A DNA stretch of 64,000 bases from Cyanoderma ruficeps. Lineage: Eukaryota; Chordata; Aves; Passeriformes; Timaliidae. Below the pieces are notes generated by a model. The model was not told the origin of the DNA. It searched no databases and saw nothing but the letters and a program-made list of their open reading frames with translations. The stretch lies in assembly GCA_008694505.1 (NCBI GenBank), contig VZDJ01000998.1:1-64000 (forward strand), in the 5' to 3' direction. A program made the position numbers and the translations under genes. Below, in pieces: positions 11,748 to 22,339 of this stretch. Each line of letters opens with the position of its first letter. Positions within the stretch are counted from its first letter, which is position 1.

Positions 11748-11969
11748 GTGCCCGCCCCAAAAAGACTCCTTCATTTCTGCACCAGGAAACCTCTAGATAA
11801 AACTACAGCGCAGAAACAAATGAACAATTTGGAGCAAATAAGTTGTAAAATACCTGACTGTGATTGCTTTCCTTTTGTGCATTTTGAGTGTGTATTCTGC
11901 CACGAAATTTGTGTAGTGCATTGTCGGGAGGGAAGAAGACCAAATAGTTATTACTATAAGTGTTACTGA
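11748..11969 (+). CDS. short Cys-rich ORF inside ERV
   Basis: This frame has 73 codons; an inner ATG gives a 49-residue version. Residues 33-72 hold eight cysteines (33, 38, 40, 48, 51, 55, 59, 72) with histidines at 45, 52 and 58, including the cluster CVFCHEICVVHC, which could bind metal or form disulphides. It does not fit a nucleocapsid knuckle or an integrase HHCC motif. It sits about 270 bp before the env start. No family recognised; chance or a captured exon fragment remains possible. Confidence 0.35.
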   Translation: MPAPKRLLHFCTRKPLDKTTAQKQMNNLEQISCKIPDCDCFPFVHFECVFCHEICVVHCREGRRPNSYYYKCY

Positions 11970-12240
11970 GAGAAACTGAAACAAACTAACCTAGCTCTAA
12001 ACACTGCTCATAACCTGGGTTTGATAGAAAGAAGATCATACAAGTAAGCATTAATTGTTTATACTGGGGTTCATAGCAAGCTCCACACTAAAGCAAAAAT
12101 ACTAGAGGTCGAGTGCTGAAGAACCAATAAGGTTCCCTGTATGTCAGACCCTGTCAAACTTAAAAAGTGGTACATATACAAAAGAAGGTTCGAGGTTTGA
12201 GCAAGCTACATTCCTGAAGAATATCCTTGCTGCCGCAAAG

Positions 12241-13647
12241 ATGCATTTCCCCGCCGTTGGTTGCACCCCAATAGGCAGAGACAAAAGCAGAGAAATATAC
12301 CTGTAGATAGCCCTGCTAGTCCTAAACCTCGTGATCGGTAAAGCAGCAGAACTCACCCCAGACCCGCTTACCTCCGAAGAGCAAGAGGAAAGATGCCAAC
12401 AATGTTTATTGTTTGTCCATAGGGAGCAGAACTCCCCTGAAGAATTCCAGTCCAATTGCCTGTCTGAAGAAAATTACTCCACATACAAAGGCACCGTATA
12501 CCAAATTTGCAAAACCAAAGAAAAAATCATTTGTTTTGATATGAAAGCAGAACCTGGAGCTAAAAAAGTGGCTATTCACTCCTCTCACGAATTAACTAAG
12601 AAAGAAATAAAAAAAACCCCTCCAATTCCAGTCTGTTCACAGTGCAATCAAACAGTACAGATTGAAAAAAAAAATCTTCTTCTGTTTTTGCAAGATATCA
12701 CCAAGTAAAAGATGTGTGCTATGATAAAAGACAATTAGAAATGTGTGTTATAGGAGGAAAAACTTACTGAGTAAGTAAAAATCTTAAGTATAATAATCCT
12801 CCGATTGGGATTGAACCCATAATTTTAAACCTATTCAATAAGAATAATGATAAAATCTGCTTGCAGTATAGCAAGACCTTTTGTTTTTCCAAGGATAAAG
12901 AAGAATTAGACCCCGAGACAAAATTAGAACAGGAGCGATTCAAATCCCTCAGTGAGTACTATAATCAATTAGAAAAACAATACAGAGAATGGGGTTTACC
13001 GACTTCTACACAAAATTTGTTCATAATAAGACTTCAAGCCACAGTGAAAAAAGTTTTAAATCACACCTCAAATACATTAGAATTATCGGCCAGACAACAC
13101 ACCCAAATGAGAGCATATGCCTACCAAAACAGGGTAGCATTAAATTACTTGTTGGCTAAAAAGGGAGGTGTGTGTAAAAAATTCAACGAGTCAGAATGCT
13201 ATATCGAAATTGATGATTATAAAAAAACTATTAATGGTCTAGCTGCAGAGATAAGAAAAGAGGCTCATGTCCCAGTCCAGAAACAGGACATCGTCTTAAA
13301 CGCCTCTCGGTGGGAACAGATTTTTAGAAGTAGAGCCTGATAAAAAGAAGTAGCTTTCTTCACTGTATGCATAATATTTCTGCTCTGTCTGATACCTTGT
13401 TTTATCAAGCTCATCCAATCTGTCATTCAAAGTATGCAATTAACGGCTTTACCCACCGACCCCAAGTTAGCGTCAAAAAAAAAACCAACCAACCCCTGAC
13501 TTCAGAATTATTACCCTTAAAAAAAAAAAACAAACGAATAAAGCTGCCAAAGCCTTGAAGAAATTTGAGAAAGAAGTAAAGATTAAAAAAGATTATGAAG
13601 AATATTGTGAAACCTCCCAAAACGATGAAGAAGAGTCTGATAAATAA
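12241..13647 (+). pseudogene. env: env remnant (surface and transmembrane parts) of the ERV
   Basis: Env would mediate receptor binding and membrane fusion. An ATG at 12241 leads into a signal-peptide-like hydrophobic run (IALLVLNLVIGKA), interrupted by a TAG at 12304. A surface-subunit-like frame with cysteines and an N-glycosylation site continues to 12708. A frame change near an A-run at about 12665-12675 follows, then a further stop, then an open frame at 12861-13340. That frame carries the class-I transmembrane hallmark: a helix ending QNRVALNYLLAKKGGVC and a Cys-rich loop (KKFNESEC), with the usual second Cys of the CC pair replaced by Tyr. Two adjacent stops (13338-13343) come just before the membrane span (about 13350-13410). 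A charged tail (Lys/Glu-rich) ends at 13647. Confidence 0.75.
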
Positions 13648-13779
13648 GAAAGTATGTAATCTCTAACTCTTGTGTTTCTTCTTAGTGAAGAAGAACACAT
13701 TTTTAATTTTTAGAAGTAGGTAAGAGAGTTTCCTTGATGTAACCAATTCACCCATAGGCCCAAATTAATACGAGCATCT

Positions 13780-13793
13780 AAAAAGGGAGAGGA
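13780..13793 (+). promoter_or_regulatory. polypurine tract of the ERV
   Basis: The purine run AAAAAGGGAGAGGA ends two bases before the 3' LTR start. It would have primed plus-strand DNA synthesis. Confidence 0.8.
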
Positions 13794-13795
13794 TT

Positions 13796-14196
13796 TGTTG
13801 TGAATAACTTCTGTGTATTAATTTGTACCTGAGAAAGAAAGGATTTTAAAATCAGGGAAAAACAGTTCGCTGAGAAACCACTCAGAAAACTCAGAATCCC
13901 CAAAAAAGACCGATGAATATCAATACTCGGACAACTGGACAAAGGAAAACCCTGCCTCAGGGGAACTAAAAAGTATAAGAACTGGATCTTTAGTGGTGGG
14001 ATTTCGGTGAACGCAATGGCGGGGGGTGGGGGGCAAGTGTGATAGAGGCCTGTCTCAGCGTTCACCCCCTTTCAACTCCCGGGATCAAATTGATCTTTAT
14101 CGTGGCTGTGATTTTTTGATTTGTTTCTGTACTTGCTGTCACGCAAAAATAAATTTTTTTTAAATTATTACAATTTGGCTCACCTTGTTTATAACA
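13796..14196 (+). mobile_element. 3' LTR of the ERV, internally deleted
   Basis: This 401-bp LTR matches the 5' LTR along its length except for a missing segment of about 200 bp at 13878/13879, which removes the tandem 32-bp repeat. TATAAG is at 13974-13979 and AATAAA at 14148-14153, 170 bp apart, the expected promoter-to-polyadenylation spacing. It ends TTATAACA and is followed by the AGGG duplication. Confidence 0.9.
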
Positions 14197-14200
14197 AGGG

Positions 14201-16224
14201 CTACAGCCAAAAGTCAGAAGTTATTGCAGAAAATTTGCTGAGCAAATAAGGTACTCACTTTAGCTGCAGATGGATAGGCCACCGATTTAAGCACAATTTG
14301 TTTTGGTTGTCTATTGCAAAGATTCTACACAGTTATTCTGACTTGTTAGCACATTCTAAAGGTCAAAGACTAAATTAAGCAGAATTCTGATAAGTTTTAA
14401 TTAATCTTTCAATGAGAATTACAATTGCCTTCAGGCCTTTGTTGTTCCTGTGCTTAATCAGAGATTAAAGCTTGTAGAGGCACTCACTCAAGGACCTGAC
14501 CTTTCATATGTTCTGTGAAAACATAGAAGGAGTTACTTTCTTTGATCCAGTTTTCTGGGTACTAACTCTGGAAAAGTCATGCAAACCCTGGAATCTGAAC
14601 AGATGGCTACAGCATTCAATTATATCCATTCTGGGCTAGTGGGAAAGTCACACCAACTGTCTTTACTAGTGTGTCTTTTCAGAAATGTTTTGGAAGATGC
14701 TTCCAGATAGTGAAGAGAGACAAAAGTTGTATGTATCTATGGAGGAGGCACTGCACATACATCTGCAGCTGAAGCTGAAAACTCATCTTACTTTGGATAC
14801 AAAAGTACCAGTTCTTTACATTCTCCGTGGGAGCTGGGGAAAATGTTAGGAGAAATGAAATGAAATAGTTCTCTCTGAAGCAGGGCAATAGCTTGCAGCA
14901 TAGATCCTTTCATAGTCCAGTGGCAAATACAGGGCTCACCTATGGCAATAACAGAGAGCAGGCATGGGAAAATCTCTGTTACTGCCATTTTCCATTTTCC
15001 TCTGGAAATTTAGAATAAAAAAATTAGAATTTCAGAAGTTGTCTTCTCTCCAGGTGAAGGGAAGCAGAGATTTGGTAGATGATAATGAGTACTGCTGGCA
15101 TATGTGCCAAGGCAATAGGCACTGACCAGGGGGTTTCTGAGACTGGCATTTTGGGCCCTGTGTATGAAATACAAGCAGTCTGAAGCTGCCCTCAACATCT
15201 CAAAACAGAAGCACGAGGTGAAAAGTGTTTTTTTTGATCAGGTACCACCTGGTGTTTACTTGGCCATACAACCTAAAGCTGTTGCATCACCTGTGAAGTG
15301 GGGAGCATTTGGCACAAATTTCTGAACTCTACTTTTGCTTCCTGTTTTTTAATAAAATCGTCAGCCCTTTTTAACTTTCTACACCAATTTTCAAAAATAA
15401 GAAAATTATTGTATTTCATCTCCCATTTTTCCATATATTGCAAGTAATTGGGTGAATGTTTTAGCCGGCATTAGCGATGACATCAGGAGCACAGAAGAGT
15501 ACATTTCTGTTCATGAAAGGACTTGCTAACTGGGATGCTGATGGCTGCTGGCACTCTTATCAGGCTTCACAGGATCAAGGACTCCCTGCTATTTGCTAAA
15601 GAAGCCGCACTGTGGTGTCAAGGTCCTTTGCACGGAACCTGCAAGCTTTCATTAACATGTAGGGCTTTTCTTTGTCAATCTGGTTCTGACTAATGTAGCT
15701 ATCAGTATGTACCAGAGTCTCTGTCACGGCCTTCAAGCCCCTTTTCCCTGCTAGAAACGTCTTCACAGTGGACGTGAAAAATCAACTTATATACTCTTAT
15801 GATGAACAATTTGCTATGTGTTAGCTCAGTAAAATGTAAGATGTGAGAAGGATTTCTTCTTTTTCTCTTGGAACAGAGGGATTTCCCTTAAGATTGCTTA
15901 AAGGTGTGCTCTGATTATCTTGGTTTGGGGAATTGTTACAATTTTCCCCTTTACATCCTTTAAACACATATATTTTAAAAGTACAGCAACGTTCTTGGGA
16001 ACAACTAAGACTCAAAATTCACATACAACACTACTTAGAAAAACTGACAACATAAAGCTATTTCTATAAAGTAATGAGCATCAAAGCTGAAATTTTACAA
16101 AGTGATAGAGAAGCTTATGTCTGTTTATATCTTATATTGGCTTTTTTCTTTCTGCTTCACAGTTCAAACCAGCATTGTTACATTGGTTCAGAAGATGGAA
16201 TGATAAAACAAAAAACACTGAAAT
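14201..16224. other. intergenic, no gene seen
   Basis: Ordinary AT-rich DNA with short chance frames on both strands and no splice-flanked coding segment or repeat family I recognise. It separates the ERV from the 3' end of the minus-strand membrane-protein gene. Confidence 0.55.
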
Positions 16225-16330
16225 GTCTAAATTCTTACATTTTTTTATTTTCAAGAACAGTCACAAGGGTTCAAGACACATGCTGTGGCTCCTAAACAGG
16301 CAACAGATAGATGCCATAACCAGATTCTGC

Positions 16331-16591
16331 TCAATCTGAAGCTTCATGTGGAAATCCTGTATCCTTCTTCATGCAAAGGAGCCTGGCTCCCTGAAAAAGC
16401 CAGAGAGTAACAGCAGAGAAAAATACTAACCCCATGAACATGAAGATACTGCCACTCACCAAAGTAACTCCATTAATGCATGAAGGTGTCTGAAAGCTGA
16501 GGTTATAAGACAGCAGTGAATTTAGTGCTGGATATTTAGAGGAGGCAAGGGAAGAGTCTTTGGTATTTTCTTTGCTTGATAGAACTATCAC
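16331..16591 (-). CDS. last coding exon of an unidentified single-pass membrane protein
   Basis: This exon encodes 86 residues and the stop. It follows an acceptor with a T-rich tract (TTTTTTATAG) and starts in phase 0. Residues 1-41 are Ser-rich and polar with an N-glycosylation site at residue 30 (NLS) and a Cys at 38. Residues 42-66 are a clear membrane span (SGSIFMFMGLVFFSAV core), followed by a basic start to a 20-residue tail. The topology is therefore type I: outside N-terminus, short inside tail. A possible polyadenylation signal (AATAAA on the minus strand) lies at 16244-16249, 82 bp past the stop. It joins the exon at 19378-19532 without a frame change. I do not recognise the family; no catalytic motif is visible. 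Confidence 0.65.
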   Translation of the reverse strand: MIVLSSKENTKDSSLASSKYPALNSLLSYNLSFQTPSCINGVTLVSGSIFMFMGLVFFSAVTLWLFQGARLLCMKKDTGFPHEASD

Positions 16592-17229
16592 CTATAAAAA
16601 AGAGTAACAAAACCAACAACAAACAAAGAAACAATCCCCCCTAAAACAAGTTAAGAAATAAAGGTTATGTCTCACTAGTTTCAAACTGGTGCGCTTGTGA
16701 AGATATTGGTGTACCTAAAAAAACCACTGCAATGAAAGATAAAGTTACAGGAATAATGAATTCACAAAAAAATTATTAAATGGCCTTATTAAGCTAATGA
16801 AGGATAATTATCATAATGGTTTTGGAACACGTGGGAAAGGAAAGTAAACCATTTTCTATATATGGCATAAGTATTATGGGAAAAGTTATTCCCTCCCCCA
16901 GCTTTAAGTAACTACCAGGAAAGGAAATGTGAAGGTACAATATACAAGAATTTACTAAAGAAAATTGCCAGAGTTTTTTTTCCTGTAAACACTATCAAAC
17001 ATTGTAAAAACTGCACTTTTATTATTTTAGAAAAGTATTTCCTTATCTAAAAAGCTTTGTATGTTTTCTCTCTGATCTACTTGTATTTCACTCTATTTTT
17101 GCACATGAAATTCCTCTGCCATAACTTTACACTGCTGGGTACACAAAAATGAATTAGTTTGACGGGGAAGTTTTGGTGAAATATAGTAATAAAAGTGAAG
17201 TAAATCCTCTGCTTATCATCCAAGAAAAA

Positions 17230-18180
17230 ATGGTGTATTTCACTCTCTGAGCTTTAACATCGTACGCCCTGCAGCAAGTAATTTACAGATGATCAGCACC
17301 TTGCTACTCTTGCCTCTCATTTTCCTACTTGAACTCCCTTCATTAACCCAGCAATTTACAATGGCATTGGGTGGTGGGTTTATCACAGGACCTGCTCCAA
17401 ATTGGTCTCTGGCGGCAACAATGCCAAGAGTAAATTGAATTTCTCGTGCGAAAGTCTCGTCTTCTTTTTTCCCTTTTTCCTTTTCTCTTGTCTTAAAATA
17501 TAATATCATTGCCATGGCTCAGATCTGGTTAATGACATTGCTAGATAGTCAACGTACTGTAATATCTAGACTAAATCGCGAATCGATTTGAAAGGTAATA
17601 TTTTACATTTGGTTATATTTTTAAATTTTCTATTTTCCATATGGCTTTTTGGTTTAGAGTATATTTTTAGCGTTAAGCAGTATTGTAAGATTAGTTTAGT
17701 TTTGCTTGATAGTTTTAGGGTCTGAATTTTACTGTCCTGAGAGGTTTGAAAAGTAATATTGAACCTAATCGATTGTGATCTAATCTAAATAAAATGACAT
17801 TATTACGTGCCAAGATTTGCTTTGTTTTTGCCAAACAAATATCTCTAAACCGGTGGACGTTTGTGTGGAAACGACCACAATGAAAGCTATTACCTTCCTG
17901 GATGTCTGCATGCCTCAAAATGCATGTCTTTCATGTATCCTCACAAATCTCCACTTTTGGAAATCAAAACCTTCTTCAAACAGCTGAGTTAGGCCTGAGC
18001 GTCCATCTTAACTTTGAATTCTGAATCTTGATACTGTTTTTTTTTTTCCTTTTCACGTTTTCCGAAGATTGCTCTGTACTCACAGAAAAACCAGCCACTG
18101 AATTTTTACTNCCTACTGATTGTTTGGTTTTTGAACTCCCGATGTAGTTCAATCGGGAAAGAGCACCTATTTAAGGCACA
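17230..18180. other. AT-rich block with unusually many CpGs, function unknown
   Basis: Within the last intron of the membrane-protein gene, about 20 CpG dinucleotides occur in 950 bp of roughly 38% GC (clusters at 17268, 17445-17465, 17576, 17850-17875, 18055 and 18141-18154). Neighbouring DNA has only a few per kilobase. Frames on the minus strand (17240-17515 and 17715-17918) are open but not recognisable. The assembly has an ambiguous base at 18111. It may be an unmethylated regulatory element, a conserved noncoding element or a relatively recent insertion. Confidence 0.4.
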
Positions 18181-19377
18181 TAATGAGCACAGACTATCTG
18201 CTCTACTGGAATAATCTTCCTGAGCAATTCCTTGTTCCTCTGAGGGTTTACTCCCCAAAACTGATGCTATCTCTTCCCACCATACCTTCTGGGTACACAT
18301 ATACAAAGGACTTCGAAGCAATTACCATCCTTAACATCCAGGAACAATTTAAGGAGAATAAGACTTGCAAATTGAAATAGTGGTCATTTCTATCAACTTT
18401 GATTTAGTTTAATGATTGCAAATAATGATTAGTAGTTGGTATTTGAACACATTATCATTGAAAACTCCCTAGTGATTACAGCATATCTAGGTCGTTTAGA
18501 TGAACAGTGTCACCTATTCCAAGGCAAATGAGCAGGATTTGTGGCTGAAATCCAGGGCCTTTTGCATGCTTTGAATAATCCCACTGGAAGTGATTCAGTG
18601 CCCTCTTATCATGTTTCTCTTGTGTGAATTGCTGTTTCACCATTTCACCTTTCACGATGAAAATTCTGGCAGCATGTTTGATAGATGAATAATTTCAAAC
18701 CCTAAAATTTCCTTTTTGATTCTTTGCAACATCTGTCTATTTTTAATATTTAATTAAAAGTTAGGATAAATATGCAGTTGCTGCAGTGAGCCCTGAGGAG
18801 TTTAGGGTTACCACAGGAATACTAAGTGCCAAATGAGCTTATGTTGTTACCAGGCATTACAAAGAAGTTCAAAGTCCTTGCTACACAAATTGAATCAAAA
18901 TTTTCTCTAATTTTTTTTTAAGTTTGATTTTTGCCAAGGTCTGTTAGTAAAAAATTTGTATTGACCAACCATTTTCTTAGAAAGTTTCATGTAAAATAAG
19001 GATATTGAACCCTATTTTGAAATATTAACCACTGTCTTAATCTTTCTTTGCTTTTTTTAAATAAACAAAAAGTAGCAGCAAATCTCAAAGATAAGTTTGG
19101 GGGTATTTTATGATTTCATGTTAAAATAAAAAGAATTATTTCCTGTTCACTCCTTTGATTGTTTTTTAATTTTTTGCAAGGGAAAATAAAAGGCTGTGGT
19201 ATTGGATAGGTGCAATAAAGATTAGTTTAAAATAAAGTTTATTTTTAAGCTTTTTCAGCATGGTTTCTCATGACCACAGATTAAATTTCAAGAACTTTAG
19301 AACATAGGATAAACACGTTATTTTTTCCACTTTTATCCATACAAATCACAAATTTCCTTAACTTGCCTCCTTCTTAC

Positions 19378-19532
19378 ATGAATTTTTTCTGTTTTTCTGC
19401 TGTTGGTGCATTTGTATGCCAAGGGTATGACCAAATACAGTGTTCCTGTAGCAGAGTAGTGATTGAAACCCCTCAGCTGCATTCTAACCTCAACAGCATG
19501 AGCAAGGTGAGAAAAGCTGGTAAATTGCACCT
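19378..19532 (-). CDS. internal exon of the unidentified membrane protein
   Basis: The 155-bp exon ends at a strong donor (CAT|GTAAGA) and starts after a weaker acceptor (CTTTGGAAG). It begins with two bases that complete the split codon from the 19908-20070 exon and ends in phase 0, as the next exon needs. The 51 full codons encode alternating polar and hydrophobic residues (for example VEVRMQLRGF and GTLYLVIPLAYKC), suggesting an extracellular beta-strand domain. The match of phases on both sides is the main support, because the acceptor is not ideal. Confidence 0.6.
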
Positions 19533-19907
19533 CTTCCAAAGACATAATTCAGGAAGTGCTGATGTTCTCTTATCTGCATGTTGTTCCATATGTCTGTGGT
19601 TCAGTTCACCTTTTATGAAAAACAGATGAAAGTGTTCCCTTGCAACAGAAAAATGTTATGAGCCTATATTCATTCATAAACACCATAGTTACATAAAGAT
19701 GTTCATAAACATATTGCTGAGAAAGTAGTGTTATAAATGGCTTCAGAATAATGGGACTGCTACCTAATGGATAAAACCATTTTCAAAACAGTTTCTAGGA
19801 TTATGTTTTTCATCTTTTTGACACACACATTATACCAGGAAAATGCATCCTTTTGGACCTTGTAAAGATCATGTGTAATTCTCTTCATAAGCTGATGGAA
19901 ATTTTAC

Positions 19908-20070
19908 CTGGGTCACTGCTGTCAAATACCACTTCATATTCTACATTTGGCTGGAGATAATTTACAGACCTGCAGCACATTTTGTGCAGCCCAGTGGAAC
20001 CATCATGTAGGCATTTATACATGGTTTTTTTGAAGGAGATAAAGGCTCCTACAATGTTGTAATCATTTGG
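19908..20070 (-). CDS. internal exon of the unidentified membrane protein
   Basis: The 163-bp exon has a very good acceptor (TTTTTTCTTCTTCTCTTAAAAG) and donor (CCCAG|GTAAAA). It starts in phase 0 and leaves one base over. The 54 codons include four cysteines (two adjacent, KMCCRS) and a segment NYLQPNVEYEVVF typical of beta strands in extracellular domains. This is the best-supported exon of the gene. Its sequence does not match a domain I can name. Confidence 0.7.
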
Positions 20071-20636
20071 CTTTTAAGAGAAGAAGAAAAAATTCTAAAA
20101 GGCTGGAGTTGTCTAAATGCAAGTTCTTTGTGCCAGTTAAGTTCATGGTCAAGATAAGCAAGAGAAAATAACAAAACCCCAAAATGTTAAGGTTAAAGTT
20201 GACAGGTAAAGGTAAAATTGTATGTGGAAATTATGTTCTTGTGACTCTTCCTGTTGTCAAAATTTTTAGATGAACTAGAAAAATCTCCCTTCAGTGGGGT
20301 TAATTAAGGAGAGATTCTTTACGTGCACACTTAGGAATCTCACTAAGATTTTTTCAAGTTTGACTCATACTGCAAGTTTCTATCAACACTGCTCAGTCAG
20401 TCATGGTGTTTGATCCAACAGGACTTTATGATTAGACCAAAGAACAGATCCAATGAAAAAAAAAACTGATACAAGGGCTCACTTTGTAAAACTGAACATG
20501 GGTGCTTCTGTGAATTCCTCTTGGAGTATATCTGTTCTAAATGCAGGTAAAACACAGGTGTTTCATTATTTTGTACCACACTGCCACAGTAGGTTACTGA
20601 CATTGTCCATTCAAACAAATAAGAATTGAAACTTAC

Positions 20637-20740
20637 TAGTTGGTGTTTAGAAAAATCTATTTCCTGGTCAAGTTCAAAATGAGAATATAATGCCTTGTTT
20701 TTCAAGGGCTGCCTATTTTGAGGAGAGGTTATGCATGGTA
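20637..20740 (-). CDS. internal exon of the unidentified membrane protein
   Basis: The 104-bp exon ends at a consensus donor (CTA|GTAAGT) in phase 0, fitting the phase-0 start of the next exon. Its acceptor follows a pyrimidine-rich tract (CTCACTTTACTTGTGTCAG). It encodes 34 polar residues (KALYSHFELDQEIDFSKHQL at the end). An alternative acceptor 25 bases further in (AAATAGGCAG) would give a phase-0 start. The open frame continues past the donor to 20397, which I take as readthrough into the intron. Confidence 0.55.
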
Positions 20741-20929
20741 CTGACACAAGTAAAGTGAGAGCTAATTTCTTGTTAAGGATGTCAAAAGGACAATAGCTTT
20801 AGGGCTCAATTGTGTCTCTGCAGAAGCAGATGAGAGTGAAGAGCAATCAGTTAAGATTTTTCCCTACCCAGTGATGTTTTATCACAGAAATGTCAATGAA
20901 TTCATCTTTTTGAAGTCTTTTGGGCTCAC

Positions 20930-21066
20930 ACATGCTCTTTCTAGGACAAGTAATCTGTTATTTGACAATATAGATAAAAAGGACTTGTTTTGAAATGTCT
21001 TAATACAGATTTTTTTTCCTGTGACCTGTGTTACAATTTGATCCCACAAATGTTTGTATTGGTAAT
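20930..21066 (-). CDS. possible further upstream exon of the unidentified membrane protein
   Basis: An open stretch of 45 codons follows a good acceptor (GGTGTCTGGATCTTTTCAG) and stops at a plausible donor (TGT|GTGAGC). It contains FLSILSNNRLLVLERAC, which resembles a beta-propeller or other beta-repeat strand. Phase joins cleanly to the alternative start of the 20637-20740 exon, or to its first start if a weaker donor two bases upstream is used. Less certain than the exons downstream. Confidence 0.4.
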
Positions 21067-21963
21067 CTGAAAAGATCCAGACACCACCCCATACTCTGCA
21101 GCTCCATACCATACATGACTCCTCCTGATACTACTGAGCACAGCCTTTGCCACCCTAAGAACTGTCTTCTCTCACAAATAAATAGGAAGTGCAAGAGAAT
21201 GCAGAAGAATATCTACATGTCTAATATAACCCACTACTGCCTTCACCTCTGTCTGTGAGGCTGACTGGGGGAAACATGTAAATGTATCTCTCCAGGGCTG
21301 TAGGACACACTGATCACATACATTGTCCATAAGGACTTTGTGTCTTCAGATACTTCCACACTACTCTCAGGCCCTGTCCAGAGCATGCAAAGACTTGACT
21401 TCTGCCAAATGAGGAATATTTCCCTTCAGTTGGCTGCAAGTGGTCCCTCATATTAACAGAGAAACCAGGGGCTCAATCCCCCCCTTCCTATCCCTCACCT
21501 TACAATTATTATGTCTTAAGACCAACAGCACATGAAAAAGAGGCTAAGCTCTCTATAGAGCAGCTGCAGCCAGTTTGCTCTACTTTGACTCACATGCAGA
21601 AGGTTGTCCTTGTGTTTGTTTCATTTAAGGAGAGATTTCATGGCAAGTCCTGCTGGTACATCTCCAGGCTGGACGTGGTGTAAGTTTCCATTTAGCCTTG
21701 GTAACCTGGAAGCTTTTCTCTTTCTGCACATCTTTCAGCTCTTTATCACTACCCTACCCTTTTCTGTAAATAGGTTCTAGATGACAGCTGATATGTCACT
21801 TTCCAAGTCAGATTGGTCCAGGTATATAGTTTGCCAAAGTAAATATTAAATTTAAATCCCCTGCTCCTCTTCTTCTTCCATTAGTTGAGTCAGAGTAGCA
21901 TCTGCATCCCTATGAAACAGCAGAGTTAAAGCCAGCCACCTGCATCACTGCAAATACATTTAC

Positions 21964-22046
21964 CATCTGTTTCTTATTAAAGGCTGTCAAATTTACATCA
22001 TCCAGAACTGTGAGTTTGCTGCCAAAGAAGCTGTGCAGAAATGCCA
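21964..22046 (-). CDS. possible exon, coding-like, same strand
   Basis: This 83-bp segment is bounded by a good acceptor (CATTATTTTTCCAG) and donor (ATG|GTAAAT). It encodes FFGSKLTVLDDVNLTAF within 27 open codons. Its end phase does not fit directly to the 20930-21066 segment, so if both are real a further exon lies between. It could instead belong to the broken coding-like stretch just upstream. Confidence 0.3.
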
Positions 22047-22339
22047 CTGGAAAAATAATGAATCCCAAGAAGCTAATCAGAGCAATGTGTTAGTTTTACT
22101 TCTCATAGAATTTTTATAGTTTTTTGTAGATGTGCTACAATCATGAGGAGAAAGGTAGTAAGATGTGACTTTCTATCCTGAGAATTCTGCCTGTAGTCCA
22201 AACCAGTTAATATGAACAAAGGTAGAACTGCAAAGGGGCAAAGGATTTACTAGGAATACTTTGTATGATCAGACAAGGTATGGTGGATAATGCTATGCTT
22301 AACCATTCCGTTTTTTCCTGCAAGTGAGGAAAGTAGATA

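Larger units (their letters stand above)
11186..12240 (+). other. ERV segment in the place of pol, origin unknown
   Basis: Between gag and env, where several kilobases of protease, reverse transcriptase and integrase should lie, there is only about 1 kb without any pol motif. Its middle (11440-11770) is strongly C/G-rich with several CpGs, unlike the AT-rich gag and env remnants on either side. It contains an Arg-rich frame (11338-11598) and a Cys-rich frame (11748-11969). It could be a captured cellular sequence, a virus accessory region, or scrambled pol debris. Confidence 0.55.
8344..14196 (+). mobile_element. endogenous retrovirus, two LTRs, gag and env remnants, no pol
   Basis: A 5.85-kb provirus is bounded by two related LTRs (8344-8943 and 13796-14196), both opening TGTT and closing TTATAACA. 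The 4-bp sequence AGGG flanks both ends (8340-8343 and 14197-14200) as a likely target-site duplication. Directly after the 5' LTR is a tRNA-Trp-type primer site, and directly before the 3' LTR is a purine tract. Inside are a broken gag (about 9.7-11.2 kb), an unusual 1-kb segment where pol should be, and a broken env (about 12.2-13.6 kb). By eye the shared LTR segments differ at roughly 6-8% of sites, mostly transitions, so the insertion is old. Env and capsid style point to class I (gammaretrovirus-like). No gene is intact. Confidence 0.9.

Noticed and set aside
17240..17515. 91-codon minus-strand frame
   Set aside because: No recognised domain, no usable splice sites joining the neighbouring exons, and it lies inside what phase matching shows to be an intron.
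18140..18185. tRNA-like D-arm (GTAGTTCAATCGGGAAAGAGC) with a 7-bp hairpin TCCCGAT/ATCGGGA
   Set aside because: No anticodon stem of five pairs, no T-arm and no acceptor stem can be formed from the following bases, so it is not a tRNA gene.
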